From Pseudomonadota bacterium (GTDB lineage: Bacteria; Pseudomonadota; Alphaproteobacteria; Reyranellales; Reyranellaceae): a stretch of DNA of 50,658 bases. The translations under genes were made by a program, and so were the position numbers. The notes beneath the pieces are model-generated. The model had not been told where the DNA came from, searched no databases, and was given only the letters and a program-made list of their open reading frames with translations. Position 1 is the first letter of the stretch. Every line of letters begins with the position of its first letter. Shown here piece after piece: positions 14,943 to 25,804 of this stretch. The stretch covers positions 1-50,658 of the forward strand of contig JAEZIF010000397.1 of NCBI GenBank assembly GCA_023416135.1, read 5' to 3'.

Positions 14943-16196
14943 ATGGCGGCCTTCAAGTCGGACTTCATGCGGATCGTGCACGAGCGCGGCATGGTCCACC
15001 AGTGCAGCGACGCGACGCGGCTCGACGAGCTGCTCGCGAGCGGCGTCCGCACGGCCTATATCGGTTTCGACTGCACCGCTGATTCGCTGCATGTCGGCTC
15101 GCTGCTGCAGATCATGATGCTGCGGTGGTGGCAGAAGACCGGTCATCGGGCGATCACGCTGATGGGCGGCGGCACCACCAAGATCGGCGATCCGTCGTTC
15201 CGCGACGAGGCGCGCCCGCTGCTCTCCGACGAGCAGATCGACACCAACATGGCGGGCATCAAGCAGGTCTTCGCGAAGTACCTGAAGTTCGGCAACGGAC
15301 CGACCGACGCGGTGATGGTCAACAATGCCGACTGGCTCGACAGCCTGCTCTACATCCCCATGCTGCGCGAGGTCGGCCGGCATTTCTCGGTCAACCGCAT
15401 GCTGAGCATGGACTCGGTGAAGCTGCGCCTCGAACGCGACCAGCCGTTCAGCTTCCTCGAATTCAACTACATGATCCTGCAGTCCTACGACTTCGCCGAG
15501 CTGCACAAGCGTCAGAGCTGCATCCTGCAGATGGGCGGCTCGGACCAGTGGGGCAACATCGTCATGGGCGTCGATCTCGGCCGTCGGCTGCAGGGCGCCG
15601 ACCTGTTCGCGCTGACGACGCCGCTGATCGCCACCTCGTCCGGCGCCAAGATGGGCAAGACCATGGCCGGCGCCGTGTGGCTGAATGCCGAGCGCGTCTC
15701 GGCCTATGACTTCTGGCAGTACTGGCGCAATACCGAGGACGACGATGTCGACCGCTTCCTGAAGCTGTTCACCGAGTTGCCGCTCGACGAGATCGCGCGC
15801 CTCGAGGCGCTGAAGGGCCAGGAGATCAACGAGGCGAAGAAGATCCTCGCCACCGAGATCACGGCGCTGGCGCACGGCCGCAAGGCCGCCGAGGAAGCCG
15901 CCGAAACCGCACGCCGAACCTTCGAGGAAGGCGCCCGTGCCGAGTCGCTCCCCACCGTCAGCGTGCCGCGCGCGCGGCTCGCCGCGGGGATCGCCGCGTT
16001 CGAGCTCCTGCACGCGGCCGGCCTGGCGGAAAGCCGCAACGAGGCCCGCAAGCTGATCAAGGGCGGCGGCGGACGGCTGAACGACAAGCCGATCGCCGGC
16101 GACACCGCGACGGTGGGCGAAGGCGACCTCGATTCGTCGGGCACGCTGAAACTCTCGGCCGGCCGCAAACGCCACGTTCTGGTGCGCGCCGTTTGA
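14943..16196 (+). CDS. tyrS: Tyrosyl-tRNA synthetase
   Basis: Class I synthetase that charges tRNA-Tyr. The Rossmann fold shows the HIGH-like HVGS near residue 50, the tyrosine pocket IGFDCTADSLHVG, GGSDQWGNIVMG near 199 and the KMSKS-like KMGKT near 236-240. The C-terminal S4 RNA-binding domain (about 350-417) contains KLIKGGGGRLNDKPI. Length 417 is normal for the TyrRS of this type. A 75-bp spacer separates it from divergent anmK; downstream the YhdP-like gene ends convergent with it one base away. Confidence 0.97.
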   Translation: MAAFKSDFMRIVHERGMVHQCSDATRLDELLASGVRTAYIGFDCTADSLHVGSLLQIMMLRWWQKTGHRAITLMGGGTTKIGDPSFRDEARPLLSDEQIDTNMAGIKQVFAKYLKFGNGPTDAVMVNNADWLDSLLYIPMLREVGRHFSVNRMLSMDSVKLRLERDQPFSFLEFNYMILQSYDFAELHKRQSCILQMGGSDQWGNIVMGVDLGRRLQGADLFALTTPLIATSSGAKMGKTMAGAVWLNAERVSAYDFWQYWRNTEDDDVDRFLKLFTELPLDEIARLEALKGQEINEAKKILATEITALAHGRKAAEEAAETARRTFEEGARAESLPTVSVPRARLAAGIAAFELLHAAGLAESRNEARKLIKGGGGRLNDKPIAGDTATVGEGDLDSSGTLKLSAGRKRHVLVRAV

Positions 16197-16197
16197 T

Positions 16198-19100
16198 CTA
16201 AGGCGCGCGCTGAGCCTCCGGCGAGGACGGTGGCTGGGCGGCGTCCGGCTGCGCGATGAAGAGCTCGCGCAACGCGCCCGGCGTCATCGCCGTCATCATG
16301 TTGACGTCGGTCCTGAGATCGTCGAGCGGACCCGAGAGCTGATAGGAGACGGCGAACAGGCCACCGTCCTTGCCGCCGGTCAGCAATGGGCCGAGCAAGG
16401 GCACGTTCGACAGCAGGTTGTTGAGCGCAAAGGCCGGCACGACGATGCCGGCAAGCCTCGCCGTGTCGTTGCCGAGATCGACATAGCCGTAGGTCGTGAG
16501 GCCGATCGAACTGCCGTTGGTACGGCCGTTCTTGATGTGGATTCGATCGCCCAGCTTCAGGATCTTGGCTTCGAGGTTGTCGAACTGTTGCAATGCATTG
16601 CCGGCGCGGTTCAAGCCGTCGATGGCCGAGTTCAGCGTGCCGACGTTGGCGCGCGGCGTCACCCTCTGCAGCCGATAGGGTCCGAGCTTGAGGAAACCGT
16701 CGAGCGGCGAGCCGGCGACGGCGTCGTTGTACAGGCCCTCGATGTGGAGATAGCCGTCGACCAGCCCATCGATCCAGCCTGCATCCGTCAGCAGCCGGCC
16801 GAAATTGGCGACATAGAAGAAGACCTTGCGGCCGCGCCCCGCGGGGGTGACGCGGAAGGTCGATCCCTTGCCGGCACCGATCGACAGGTCGGCCGCGGCA
16901 ATGCGCTCGCCGGTCAGCGACAGGCTGCCGTTGACGTAGCCCAGCGTGCCGCGCTTGGTCAGCACCTGCTGGATCTGCAGCGCGAACTTGGTGTTGGAGC
17001 GCCCCTGCGCGGCAGGGCCTGCGGGATCCTTGGCCGCGAGGTCGTCACGTGCCCTGATCATGGCGTGCACCCGCGGCAGCTCGAGCGAGGGACCGCGTAA
17101 GGAGACCTCGACGCCGCCCGGGGTGCGCTTCCAGTCCCCCGCGACATCGGTCTGGCCGATCTTGATCTGGTTGACGGTGATCTGCTGCAGGGCATTGTCG
17201 CCGGCGAATCGCACCTGGCCCTTGCCGTTCAGCCCATTGCTGCGCGCATCGAGGTCGACGGCCGTGAGCTTGCCGCCGGCGGCGAGCTTCATGGTCATCT
17301 GGACGTGGCCTTCGGTGCCGGGCTGCTTGGTCCACTCGAGCGGTGCGACTTCGGCCTTGGCCGCCTTGATGTCGAAGCGGCCGACGACTTCGCCTGTGCC
17401 GTTGGCCGCCACCTGATAGAATAGCGTCGTGCCGACCGGCCCGCTGAGATAGGGCTCGGGCGACGGGAAACCGGCCTTCGCGACCAGCGCCGTCGGCACC
17501 GTGCCCTTGAGGTCGTAACGCCGCCGGAAGGGCACCTTGGCGCCGAACAACTCGCGCCAACCGATCTCCACGACATTGCCGTCGAGCTTGCCGGTGCCGC
17601 TGACGCTGAGCTCGGAGCTGACGTATTTGACCCGCGCCGTGGCGTCGCTGAGGTCGATGTCGCCGATCACATCCTGCAGCGAGAAGTGCGTCAGCGACGC
17701 TTCTGCCTTGAGGTCGAGGTCGGAGACGGCGAGCGCATTCACCAGCGGGAATCCGATCGTCAGGTCGACCGCCACCTCGCCGCCCAGCCGGCGGTAATCG
17801 TAGAGCATCTCCTTGGACAGGCCGAGCTTGGGACGCGCCAGGAAACGGATCACGTCCTGCGCCGAGCCGGAAATCGGCATGCGGATGGCAGCGTTCTGCG
17901 GCGCCGGCCCGTCGAGACCGGTGAGATCGATGGTGGCGCCGGCCGTCCTGAGATTGACGGTGCTGCCGCTCGCCACGTCGAAATGCAGCGTGCCGCCTTC
18001 GTAGCGCGCCGTGCCCGCTACGCCCTCAAGCTCGGGCATGTCCGGCATGTAGCGCACCTTCATGCCGCGATAGTCGATAAGGCCGACCAGACGCTCGACC
18101 TTGATCTCGGCCAGGTCGTTGCCCGGCGTGCTCAGCGCGAACTCGGCGGCGACGTCGATCTCGCCCTTGCTGAGATTGGACAATGCCCAGTCCCGGCCGC
18201 CGGCAGCGAACTCCAACGGCCAGTAGTCGCCCAGGCGATCGACCGGAATCTGCCGCACCTCGGCGAGGCCGGAAAACGTCCGACCTTCGGACTTGCGCTC
18301 GCCGGCGCCGGTGATCGACACCTTGGTCGCGCCGAAATCGATGTCGACGCGGTCGACCTTGGCCGTGTGCGTCACCGCATTGATGGTGGCGCTCGCGTTC
18401 ACCGACTTCACCGCATGTGAGGCCGGCAGGACACCGGGAAGCGTGACCCGCCCATTGCCGCCGGTGACATCGACGGCGACGCTGCGCACCTCGCCGTGAC
18501 CGTCTGCCTCGATGTGCAGGCGACCCGACAGCGCGATGTCGACGCCGCGCAGCAGCGCCACGTCGGGCGACAGGTCGGCCAGCATCGACGGCTTGAAACC
18601 GTCGACGGCGGCGTCGAGCGCGATGCGGCTGCGATCGCGGGTGTAGACGCCGGACAGCGAGACGTCGACCCAGTTGCCGGCTTCGCCGGTGAGCCGGGCG
18701 GACGCCGCCATGCTGACTCCGGCCGCGTCGCGCTTCAGGCGGCCGCGCGCCGCCGGGGCGGTCCAGGTGAGCCCCGTCTTGACGTCGCGGATCGTCACCT
18801 TGGCCCGCTCGATCAGGATCATGTCGAGCTGGCCGATCAGCGAATCGTAGTTGGGCTCGGCCATGAGCTGCTCGATCAGCAGGACCAGCGCCTCGCCCTG
18901 CGATTCGGCGTCGGAGGACGTGAACACCCGGCGCAGCATGCCGCCGTCACGGGTGATGTCGGCTTCGATCGTCGGGGCCTCGATCGTGACCGTGTTCGGC
19001 AGGAACATGCCCTGCAGGGCATCGCGGGCATCGAAGGTCACCGAAGCCGTGGGAATGGTCGCGATCACCTGGTGCCCGCCCTTGACGAAGCGGATGCCGT

Positions 19101-19335
19101 TGAACACCAGCCTCATGGGCTGGCTGATGCCGCCCCATTCCAGCGCGATGCGCTGGATCTCGGGCCTGATGTCGTTGCCCGGCACGTCGGTCGCCTGGGC
19201 GATGCGGTGCTTGAGGAAGTCGAGATCGACCGGACCTTCCATCAGGCGCAGGGCGGCGACCAGGACGAGCGCACTGACGGCAAACACGATGCCGCCGACC
19301 ACCCGCATGCACACCCGATACGTTCGTCTGACCAA
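16198..19335 (-). CDS. YhdP/AsmA-family envelope protein (DUF3971)
   Basis: A 1045-residue protein anchored by one N-terminal helix (about 10-30: CMRVVGGIVFAVSALVLVAALR). The rest is beta-rich periplasmic repeats typical of AsmA-like bridge proteins, which carry phospholipids between the two membranes. The C-terminal segment ARLAGIVVPAFALNNLLSNV, followed by PLLGPLLTGG, is the AsmA C-terminal signature, and the whole reads like the DUF3971/YhdP group. No enzymatic motif is present. The start is uncertain: TTG 19335, GTG 19314 and ATG 19308 are all in frame near the membrane helix. It is divergent from glnE. Confidence 0.85.
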   Translation of the reverse strand: MVRRTYRVCMRVVGGIVFAVSALVLVAALRLMEGPVDLDFLKHRIAQATDVPGNDIRPEIQRIALEWGGISQPMRLVFNGIRFVKGGHQVIATIPTASVTFDARDALQGMFLPNTVTIEAPTIEADITRDGGMLRRVFTSSDAESQGEALVLLIEQLMAEPNYDSLIGQLDMILIERAKVTIRDVKTGLTWTAPAARGRLKRDAAGVSMAASARLTGEAGNWVDVSLSGVYTRDRSRIALDAAVDGFKPSMLADLSPDVALLRGVDIALSGRLHIEADGHGEVRSVAVDVTGGNGRVTLPGVLPASHAVKSVNASATINAVTHTAKVDRVDIDFGATKVSITGAGERKSEGRTFSGLAEVRQIPVDRLGDYWPLEFAAGGRDWALSNLSKGEIDVAAEFALSTPGNDLAEIKVERLVGLIDYRGMKVRYMPDMPELEGVAGTARYEGGTLHFDVASGSTVNLRTAGATIDLTGLDGPAPQNAAIRMPISGSAQDVIRFLARPKLGLSKEMLYDYRRLGGEVAVDLTIGFPLVNALAVSDLDLKAEASLTHFSLQDVIGDIDLSDATARVKYVSSELSVSGTGKLDGNVVEIGWRELFGAKVPFRRRYDLKGTVPTALVAKAGFPSPEPYLSGPVGTTLFYQVAANGTGEVVGRFDIKAAKAEVAPLEWTKQPGTEGHVQMTMKLAAGGKLTAVDLDARSNGLNGKGQVRFAGDNALQQITVNQIKIGQTDVAGDWKRTPGGVEVSLRGPSLELPRVHAMIRARDDLAAKDPAGPAAQGRSNTKFALQIQQVLTKRGTLGYVNGSLSLTGERIAAADLSIGAGKGSTFRVTPAGRGRKVFFYVANFGRLLTDAGWIDGLVDGYLHIEGLYNDAVAGSPLDGFLKLGPYRLQRVTPRANVGTLNSAIDGLNRAGNALQQFDNLEAKILKLGDRIHIKNGRTNGSSIGLTTYGYVDLGNDTARLAGIVVPAFALNNLLSNVPLLGPLLTGGKDGGLFAVSYQLSGPLDDLRTDVNMMTAMTPGALRELFIAQPDAAQPPSSPEAQRAP

Positions 19336-19426
19336 AGGCTGGTACTTCCCGCTTCTTGACGATGACGACGCGCCTTGGCAAGCGTGCCGGCGGACTCACG
19401 AGCAACTTAACCGACCCGCGCACCGC

Positions 19427-22380
19427 ATGTCTTGGATTTCGACCGACCGCCTGCCGCGACCGCACGACACGGAGCGGCGCGACGTCGCCTGGACACGATG
19501 GAGCGAGACGGCGTCGCGGCCCGATGATGCCGCTCAGGTGGCGCTGCTCGATGCCCTGTTCGGCAATAGCCCGTATCTGACCGAAACATGTCTACAAAAC
19601 CCGCCTTTTATGACCGATCTGTGGCGTCGCGGTCCCGACGCCGTGCGCGCCGACCTCGCGGCCGAACTCGCCGCCGCACGCGCCACCGCGCGCGACGGCG
19701 CAGCACCTGAGGCCGTAGCCACGACGCTGCGCCGGCTCAAGCGCCGGGTGGCGCTCACGGTTGCCGTCGCCGACATCGCAGAGGCCTGGACGCTCGAGCA
19801 GGTGACGGGAGAACTCACTGCCTTCGCCTCGGGTTGCCTCGATGCGCTGGCCGATTCGATCCTCCTGCAGCTCGCCCGCGACGGCCAGCTCGGCATCGGC
19901 AACGATCCCGAGGCGGCCGCCCTCACCGTGCTCGGCATGGGCAAGCTTGGCGCCGGAGAGCTCAACTATTCGAGCGATATCGACCTGATCCTGCTCTACG
20001 ACCGCGATGCCGCGGCACTCGCGGGCAACGACCAGCTCTCGCGGCATTTCGTCCGGGCGGCGCGCATGCTGGTCCAGCTCATGTCGGAGACCTCGGCCGA
20101 CGGCTACATCTTCCGCACCGATCTCCGGCTGCGTCCCGACCCCGGCTCCACCCCGCTCGCCATGTCGGTGCAAGCGGCCGAGCTCTATTACGAAAGCGTC
20201 GGCCAGAATTGGGAACGTGCCGCCATGATCAAGGCCCACCCGGTGGCCGGCAACCGCGCCGTCGGCGCGGCGTTCCTGGGGGATCTCACACCCTACATCT
20301 GGCGCAAGCATCTCGACTTCGCGGCGATCCACGACATCCATTCGATCAAGCGCCAGATCGATGCCCATCGCGGCGGCAGCGCCGTCAAGGTGCTGGGCCA
20401 CAACGTCAAGCTGGGCCGCGGCGGCATCCGCGAGATCGAGTTCTTCGCCCAGACCCAGCAGCTCATCTTCGGCGGCCGCAATCCCACGCTGCGCAGCCGC
20501 GCGACCTGCGAGACGCTCCGTGCGCTCGCCGCCGCAGGCCACATCGCGCCTTCGGCCGCCGACGAGTTGATCGAGGCCTACGGCTTCCTGCGCAAGGTCG
20601 AGCACCGGCTGCAGATGGTCGACGACCGGCAGACCCACAGCCTGCCCAACGACGAGGCCGGCGTGGCGGCCATCGCCACCTTCCTGGGCTATCCCGATTC
20701 GCCGTCCTTCCAGCACGAACTGCTCGAGCGCCTGCACTGCGTCGAGAGCCACTACGCCCATCTGTTCGAGGAGGCCCCGAGTCTCGCCGGCCCCGGTGGC
20801 AACCTGGTGTTCACCGGCACCGACGACGATCCTGGCACCTTGGCGACGCTGCAGACGCTGGGCTTCCGCGATTCGTCGGCCGCGGCCGGCATCGTGCGGC
20901 GCTGGCACCACGGCCGCTACCGTTCGACCGCCACCGCGCGTGCGCGCGAGCTCTTGACCGAGCTGATGCCGGGTCTGCTGAAGGCCCTGGGCTCGACGGC
21001 TGCACCCGACCAAGCGCTGCTGAACTTCGACCTCTTCCTCGGCAACCTGCCGGCCGGCATCCAGCTGTTCTCGCTGTTCAAGTCCAACCCCGCCCTGCTC
21101 GAGCTGGTGGCCGCGATCATGGGCAGCGCGCCCGGTCTTGCCGCCCATCTGGCGCGCCGCACCATCCTGCTCGATTCGGTCCTGTCGCCCGCCTTCTACC
21201 TGCCCCTGCCGCCGGCCGAGGAGATGCAGGCCGACCTCGCCAAGCAGCTGGCCACCGTCGAGCACGAGCAGGACATCCTCGACCTGGCACGGCGCTGGGC
21301 CAACGACCGGCGTTTCCAGGTCGGCGTGCAGCAGCTCAAGGCGATCGTACGTCCGGCGCAGGCGGGCCTCGCCTATTCCGACATAGCCGCCGCCACGATC
21401 TCCGCCGTGTGCGACCGCATCGAACGGCTGTTCGCGGAGGCACATGGCGGCTTCCGCGGCCAGCGGCTCGCGGTGCTGGGCTTGGGCAAGCTCGGCAGCC
21501 GCGAGATGTCGGCCACCTCCGACCTCGACCTGATCTTCGTCTACGACATCCCGCCCGACCTCGAAGCGTCGGACGGCCGCCAGCCGCTGGCGCCGATTCA
21601 ATACTATACGCGCCTCAGCGCCAAGATCGTGACGGCGCTCACCGCCCACACCAACGAAGGCGCGCTGTACGAGGTCGACATGCGCCTGCGGCCGTCCGGT
21701 CGCGCCGGGCCGCTCGCCAACTCGCTGGAAGCCTTCGAGACCTACCATGCGCAGTCGGCCTGGACGTGGGAGCACATGGCGCTGACGCGCGCCCGCGTGA
21801 TCCATGGCCCGGCCGGCCTGGTCGACCGCCTGGCCGACATCATCAAGAGCACGCTGTGCCGGCCGCGCGATCCGCTGGCGCTGGTGCGCGACGTCGCCGA
21901 CATGCGCGACCGCATCGCCCGCCACGCGCCACCCAAGAGCCCGTGGGACTTCAAGCACTTGCCGGGCGGCCTGTTCGACATCGACTTCGTGGCCCAGTAC
22001 CTGGCGCTGCGCCACGCGGCCGAGCGGCCCGACCTGCTCGACCCGCATCCCGCCGAGATGCTGCGCCGCGCCGCCGATGCCGGCTTCATCGAGCACGCCG
22101 ACGCCGAGCGCCTGCGCGCGACGCGTACCCTTCTGTCCGATGTGCAGGGCCTGCTGCGCCTCACCCTGAATGGCGACGAGGCGGCGTTCGACGAGGCGAA
22201 CGCGCCGGAGGGCCAGCGCCGCCTCATCGCGGCGACCGAAGGCGCCGACGACCTCGCCGGCCTGCGGGCGCGCATCTCGAATGAAACCGATGCGGCGCAT
22301 GCTATATACCGCCGCCTTGTCGAGGAACCGGCGCGCTCTGCCGGTTGGCAGGGCCGCACTGACGACAGGAGGAGCGAGGG

Positions 22381-22384
<4 letters not shown>
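19427..22384 (+). CDS. glnE: Bifunctional glutamine synthetase adenylyltransferase / adenylyl-removing enzyme
   Basis: GlnE adds or removes AMP on glutamine synthetase according to PII signalling. The 985-residue protein contains two nucleotidyltransferase domains. The N-terminal deadenylylase has GMGKLGAGELNYSSDIDLIL (about 168), and the C-terminal adenylylase has GLGKLGSREMSATSDLDLIF (about 683). Each is followed by its helical GlnE region. The frame is open to 18851 over the YhdP gene, but the start at 19427 gives the normal length. Its stop overlaps the peroxiredoxin ATG (ATGA). Its presence points to GS control by adenylylation. Confidence 0.95.
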
Positions 22385-22845
<461 letters not shown>

Positions 22846-22869
22846 AGGCGATCGAAGGGGGCACGGCAC

Positions 22870-24333
22870 ATGGCGAGCGTACTGATCTCCGGTGCGGGCC
22901 CGGTCGGCCTGACCATGGCCAATGAGCTGGCGCGCTACGGCATCTCCGTGCGCATCGTCGACAAGGAGGCACATCGCACCGACAAGTCCAAGGCGCTGGT
23001 GCTGTGGCCGCGTACGCTCGAGCTCCTGCGTCACGGCGGCTACGTCGAGCCGTTCCTCGAGGCCGGCAACGTCGCGCATGGCGCACAGCTCTCGGACGGC
23101 AAGCACGTCGTGGCGCGCGTCACAACGGACGGCATCGACTCGGTCTACCCCTTCGCCCTCATGATCGCCCAGAGCGAGACCGAGCGCGTGCTCGAGGAAA
23201 CTCTCGCCCGCCGCGGCGTCAAGGTCGAGCGCCGCGTGTCGATGGAAGGATTCTCCGAAACCAGCGCCGGGGGCATCGAAGCGGTGCTGCGCAAGGCCGA
23301 CGGCACGAGCGAGACCGTTCGTACCGACTGGCTGCTGGGCTGCGACGGCGCCCATTCGACGACGCGCCATGCGCTGGGCCTCGCCTTCGAAGGGTCGCCC
23401 CAGGACAGCGACTGGTACCTGGCCGACATCCACGTCAGCGGCCTCGAACCGACGGATCACCTGCACATCTTCTGGCACCGCGACGGCATCCTGGCCTTCT
23501 TCCCGATCACGCCGGGCCGTTGGCGCGTGATCGCCGATCTCGGCCCCGCAACCGGCAACGGCCACCACCCCGATCCGACGATGGAGGAGATCCAGGCCAT
23601 GGTCGCCCATCGCGGCAATCCCGGCATCAAGCTCACCGATCCGGTGTGGCTGGCCGCCTTCCGCATCAACGAGCGCAAGGTCAAGGATTACAGCCGCGGC
23701 CGCGTGTTCCTCGCCGGCGACGCCGCCCACATCCACAGTCCGGCCGGCGGCCAGGGCATGAACACCGGCATGCAGGACGCCTTCAACCTCGCCTGGAAGC
23801 TGAACCTCGTGATCAAGGGCGTCGCCAAGCCATCCCTGCTCGACACCTACTCGACCGAGCGCACCGCCGTCGGCGAGATGGTGCTACGCAATGCGAGCCG
23901 CATGACCGAGGCGGCGATCGCGCGCAACCCGCTCATCCAGGGTCTGCGCAACGCCATGGTGAAGTTCGCGCTGTCCTTCCCGCAGATCGGCCACATCATG
24001 GCCGACACCTTGTCGGAGCTGAACATCGCCTATCCCGACAGCCCGCTGTCGGTCGCCGGCGCTCGTCACGCCGAGGGCACGAAGCCCGGCCATCGCTGGC
24101 CCGAGCCGCTCGCGGCGGACACCGGCAAGTCTCGCTTCATGGCGCTCGGCCCGCCCGACGCCGTCGCCGACCTCGTGGCGAAGTTTCCCGACCTCGTCGA
24201 GGCTGCGAGCGGAGCCAAGCGCGCCGACCCGCGCGATCTCACGCTGGTCCGCCCCGACGGCTATGTCGGCTTTGCCGCGGGGGCGTCGGATCGCGCCGGT
24301 GCCGAGTCGTATCTGCGGGGGATCGCTACCTAA
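22870..24333 (+). CDS. FAD-dependent aromatic-ring monooxygenase (PheA/TfdB-like)
   Basis: A 487-residue flavin hydroxylase of the FAD_binding_3 family. The dinucleotide motif is SGAGPVGLTMANEL (7-20), the NADPH/FAD 'DG' motif is LLGCDGAHSTTR (near 155), and the FAD ribityl motif is RVFLAGDAAHIHSPAGGQG (near 278). The last part is short, without the thioredoxin-like C-terminal domain found in phenol hydroxylases. The substrate is unknown; such enzymes hydroxylate phenols, salicylate-like acids or polyketides. It begins 25 nt after bcp, and its stop overlaps that of the KTSC gene. Confidence 0.88.
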   Translation: MASVLISGAGPVGLTMANELARYGISVRIVDKEAHRTDKSKALVLWPRTLELLRHGGYVEPFLEAGNVAHGAQLSDGKHVVARVTTDGIDSVYPFALMIAQSETERVLEETLARRGVKVERRVSMEGFSETSAGGIEAVLRKADGTSETVRTDWLLGCDGAHSTTRHALGLAFEGSPQDSDWYLADIHVSGLEPTDHLHIFWHRDGILAFFPITPGRWRVIADLGPATGNGHHPDPTMEEIQAMVAHRGNPGIKLTDPVWLAAFRINERKVKDYSRGRVFLAGDAAHIHSPAGGQGMNTGMQDAFNLAWKLNLVIKGVAKPSLLDTYSTERTAVGEMVLRNASRMTEAAIARNPLIQGLRNAMVKFALSFPQIGHIMADTLSELNIAYPDSPLSVAGARHAEGTKPGHRWPEPLAADTGKSRFMALGPPDAVADLVAKFPDLVEAASGAKRADPRDLTLVRPDGYVGFAAGASDRAGAESYLRGIAT

Positions 24334-24536
24334 GCGACGCCGTCGGTGCGCCGGAAGGTGAAGTTGTCGCGAATGTGCCGGTTGAAGAATTCGCCCTTGG
24401 AGAAGGCGACCTTCATCGCGGCATGGGTTTCTCCCGGCACGTCGCAGTAGGTGTAGCTTCGCCCCGACTGGAACTCGACGCTGAGCTCCCGACGCGACGG
24501 ATCGTAGCGATAGGACCGGATAACGGTGGACGGCAT
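24330..24536 (-). CDS. KTSC-domain small protein
   Basis: A 68-residue protein made of one KTSC domain: MPSTVIRSYRYDPSRRELSV, FQSGRSYTYCDVPGETHAAM, then KGEFFNRHIRDNFTFRR. The domain is named after the lysyl-tRNA synthetase proteins to which it is fused in some bacteria, and probably binds nucleic acid or protein. No catalytic residues are known. Its stop overlaps the end of the FAD monooxygenase convergently. Confidence 0.82.
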   Translation of the reverse strand: MPSTVIRSYRYDPSRRELSVEFQSGRSYTYCDVPGETHAAMKVAFSKGEFFNRHIRDNFTFRRTDGVA

Positions 24537-24696
24537 GAGCCGCTAACGAACGAGGCCGCGTGGTCGCTGCCGTGCGGGCTGGCGGCACTGGGAAGCGACA
24601 GGTTTGCGTCCAGGATCGTGTTCTCATACGACTTCAAGATAGATATATAAATGATTGATATTGAATGATAATACTGTAGCCATCATCGCCGGGGCG

Positions 24697-24725
24697 TGTC
24701 GCATGAAATGCGACAGAACGACAAT
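24697..24725. repeat. Hairpin motif, copy B
   Basis: TGTCGCAT (24697-24704) and ATGCGACA (24708-24715) are perfect 8-bp arms around GAA, followed by GAACGACAAT. The same block is found at 4324-4354. Copy B lies about 160 bp upstream of the KTSC gene start. Confidence 0.6.
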
Positions 24726-24748
24726 CGCTTTTCTCCCTCCGAGCGGAC

Positions 24749-24778
24749 TTGTCGGCTCTGCATAACTTTAGTTATAAT
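24749..24778 (+). promoter_or_regulatory. Candidate plus-strand promoter facing the LysR gene 3' end
   Basis: TTGTCG (24749-24754), an 18-nt spacer and a perfect TATAAT (24773-24778). The -10 overlaps the small inverted repeat ATAAC-TTTA-GTTAT (24762-24775). No plus-strand gene follows; a transcript would run antisense into the LysR gene that ends at 24842. Confidence 0.35.
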
Positions 24779-24841
24779 TCATCGAAATGGGCCGCCTGTC
24801 CAGCCTTTTGCTTGGCGCGCTATGCGGGAAGAGTGACGAGT

Positions 24842-25726
24842 TCAACGGCGGGTCTTGTCGATCCAGCCGCGGAAAATGCGGATCTTGGGGACGGCCGCGA
24901 GTTCCGCCGGATAGAGCAGGCAATATTGTCGCCCGCTCTTCACGAAGCCGAAGGGTGCCACCAGGCGGCCGAGCTTCAGGTCCTCCATGACGAGCGGCTT
25001 GGGCGCCACGGCGATGCCGAGGCCTGCAACGGCGGCCTCGAGCAGAAAATAGAAATGCTCGAAGCGCTGGCCCTTTGCGGCCTCGATGTTCGTCGTCTTG
25101 CTCCGCGCCAGCCAGTCCGCCCAGGCATCGGCGCGCGTCTCGGTATGCAGCAGCGTGTGCTGCCCGAGGTCGGAGGGCCGGCGCAACTTGCCACGCTCCG
25201 CCAAGGCGGGACTGCACACCGGCCCGATCTCCTCGTTCATGAAGGCATGCGTTTCAATCCCGTCGGGCCACGGCCCGACGCCGATACGAATCGCAACATC
25301 GACGCCCTGGCGCGCGAAGTCGACCGCTGCCGACGACGCGGAGAGCCGCACGTCGATTGCGGGATGGCGCGCATTGAAGTCGTACAGCCGGGGGATCAGC
25401 CAGCGCATCATGAAGGTCGGCAGGCAGGAGACCACCAACGGCCCCTGCCGTGTCGCCGCCGACAGGCGCGCGGCACTCGCCTCGACGACGTCGAGCGCAG
25501 TCCGCGCCGCCGGCAGGAAGGCCGCCCCGGCGTCGGTCAGCTCGACGCGCCGGTTGAGGCGGCGGAACAGGCGCACGCCGAGATGGGTTTCGAGCGACTT
25601 CATCTGTCGGCTGATGGCGCCATGCGTGAGATTGAGCTCGCGCGCCGCCGCGCTGAAGCTCAGATGGCGCGCGGCTTCCTCGAAGGCCGGCAACGCCTTC
25701 AGGGGCGGCAATCGACGTCTGGCCAT
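24842..25726 (-). CDS. LysR-family regulator (GcvA-like), adjacent to aminotransferase operon
   Basis: A 294-residue LysR regulator. The winged helix is at the N-terminus (PPLKALPAFEEAARHLSFSA; LTHGAISRQMKSLETHLGV), and the effector domain follows from about residue 90. The style (PLKALPAFE, LTHGAISRQ) places it in the GcvA/TrpI subgroup, which often controls amino-acid or small-acid genes. It is divergent from the SerC-like operon across about 78 bp, where an inverted repeat lies at 25755-25774. LysR proteins usually control the divergent neighbour, so it probably regulates that operon with a substrate as coinducer (inference). Confidence 0.92.
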   Translation of the reverse strand: MARRRLPPLKALPAFEEAARHLSFSAAARELNLTHGAISRQMKSLETHLGVRLFRRLNRRVELTDAGAAFLPAARTALDVVEASAARLSAATRQGPLVVSCLPTFMMRWLIPRLYDFNARHPAIDVRLSASSAAVDFARQGVDVAIRIGVGPWPDGIETHAFMNEEIGPVCSPALAERGKLRRPSDLGQHTLLHTETRADAWADWLARSKTTNIEAAKGQRFEHFYFLLEAAVAGLGIAVAPKPLVMEDLKLGRLVAPFGFVKSGRQYCLLYPAELAAVPKIRIFRGWIDKTRR

Positions 25727-25754
25727 GACTTGTGACTTTTCCTCACATCGGCGG

Positions 25755-25774
25755 TGACATTAGATCGTTTGTCA
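25755..25774. promoter_or_regulatory. Inverted repeat between lysR and the serC-like operon
   Basis: TGACA (25755-25759) and TGTCA (25770-25774) form a perfect inverted repeat around 10 bp in the divergent spacer. The size suits a LysR-type recognition site, though the classical T-N11-A core is not exactly kept. A binding role for the neighbouring LysR is inference. Confidence 0.4.
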
Positions 25775-25804
25775 TGGGCCTCCAAGCTCCGCCATCGTGC
25801 GGAG

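Larger units (their letters stand above)
24537..24841. other. 305-bp AT-rich gap with hairpin motif copy B and a plus-strand promoter
   Basis: No gene is seen. The stretch 24630-24680 is unusually AT-rich for this genome and may hold the promoter of the KTSC gene, although no clear -35/-10 pair is found for it. It also holds hairpin copy B (24697-24725) and a TATAAT promoter pointing right (24749-24778). Confidence 0.6.

Noticed and set aside
18851..19426. Upstream extension of glnE into the YhdP gene
   Set aside because: The extension is antisense to a recognised membrane anchor, and the normal GlnE length is reached from 19427.
19592..22300. Very long open frame on the minus strand, antisense to glnE
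   Set aside because: GC-rich coding DNA often leaves the opposite frame open. The predicted protein is Arg/Gly/Gln-rich with no family features, while GlnE on the plus strand has two full catalytic domains.
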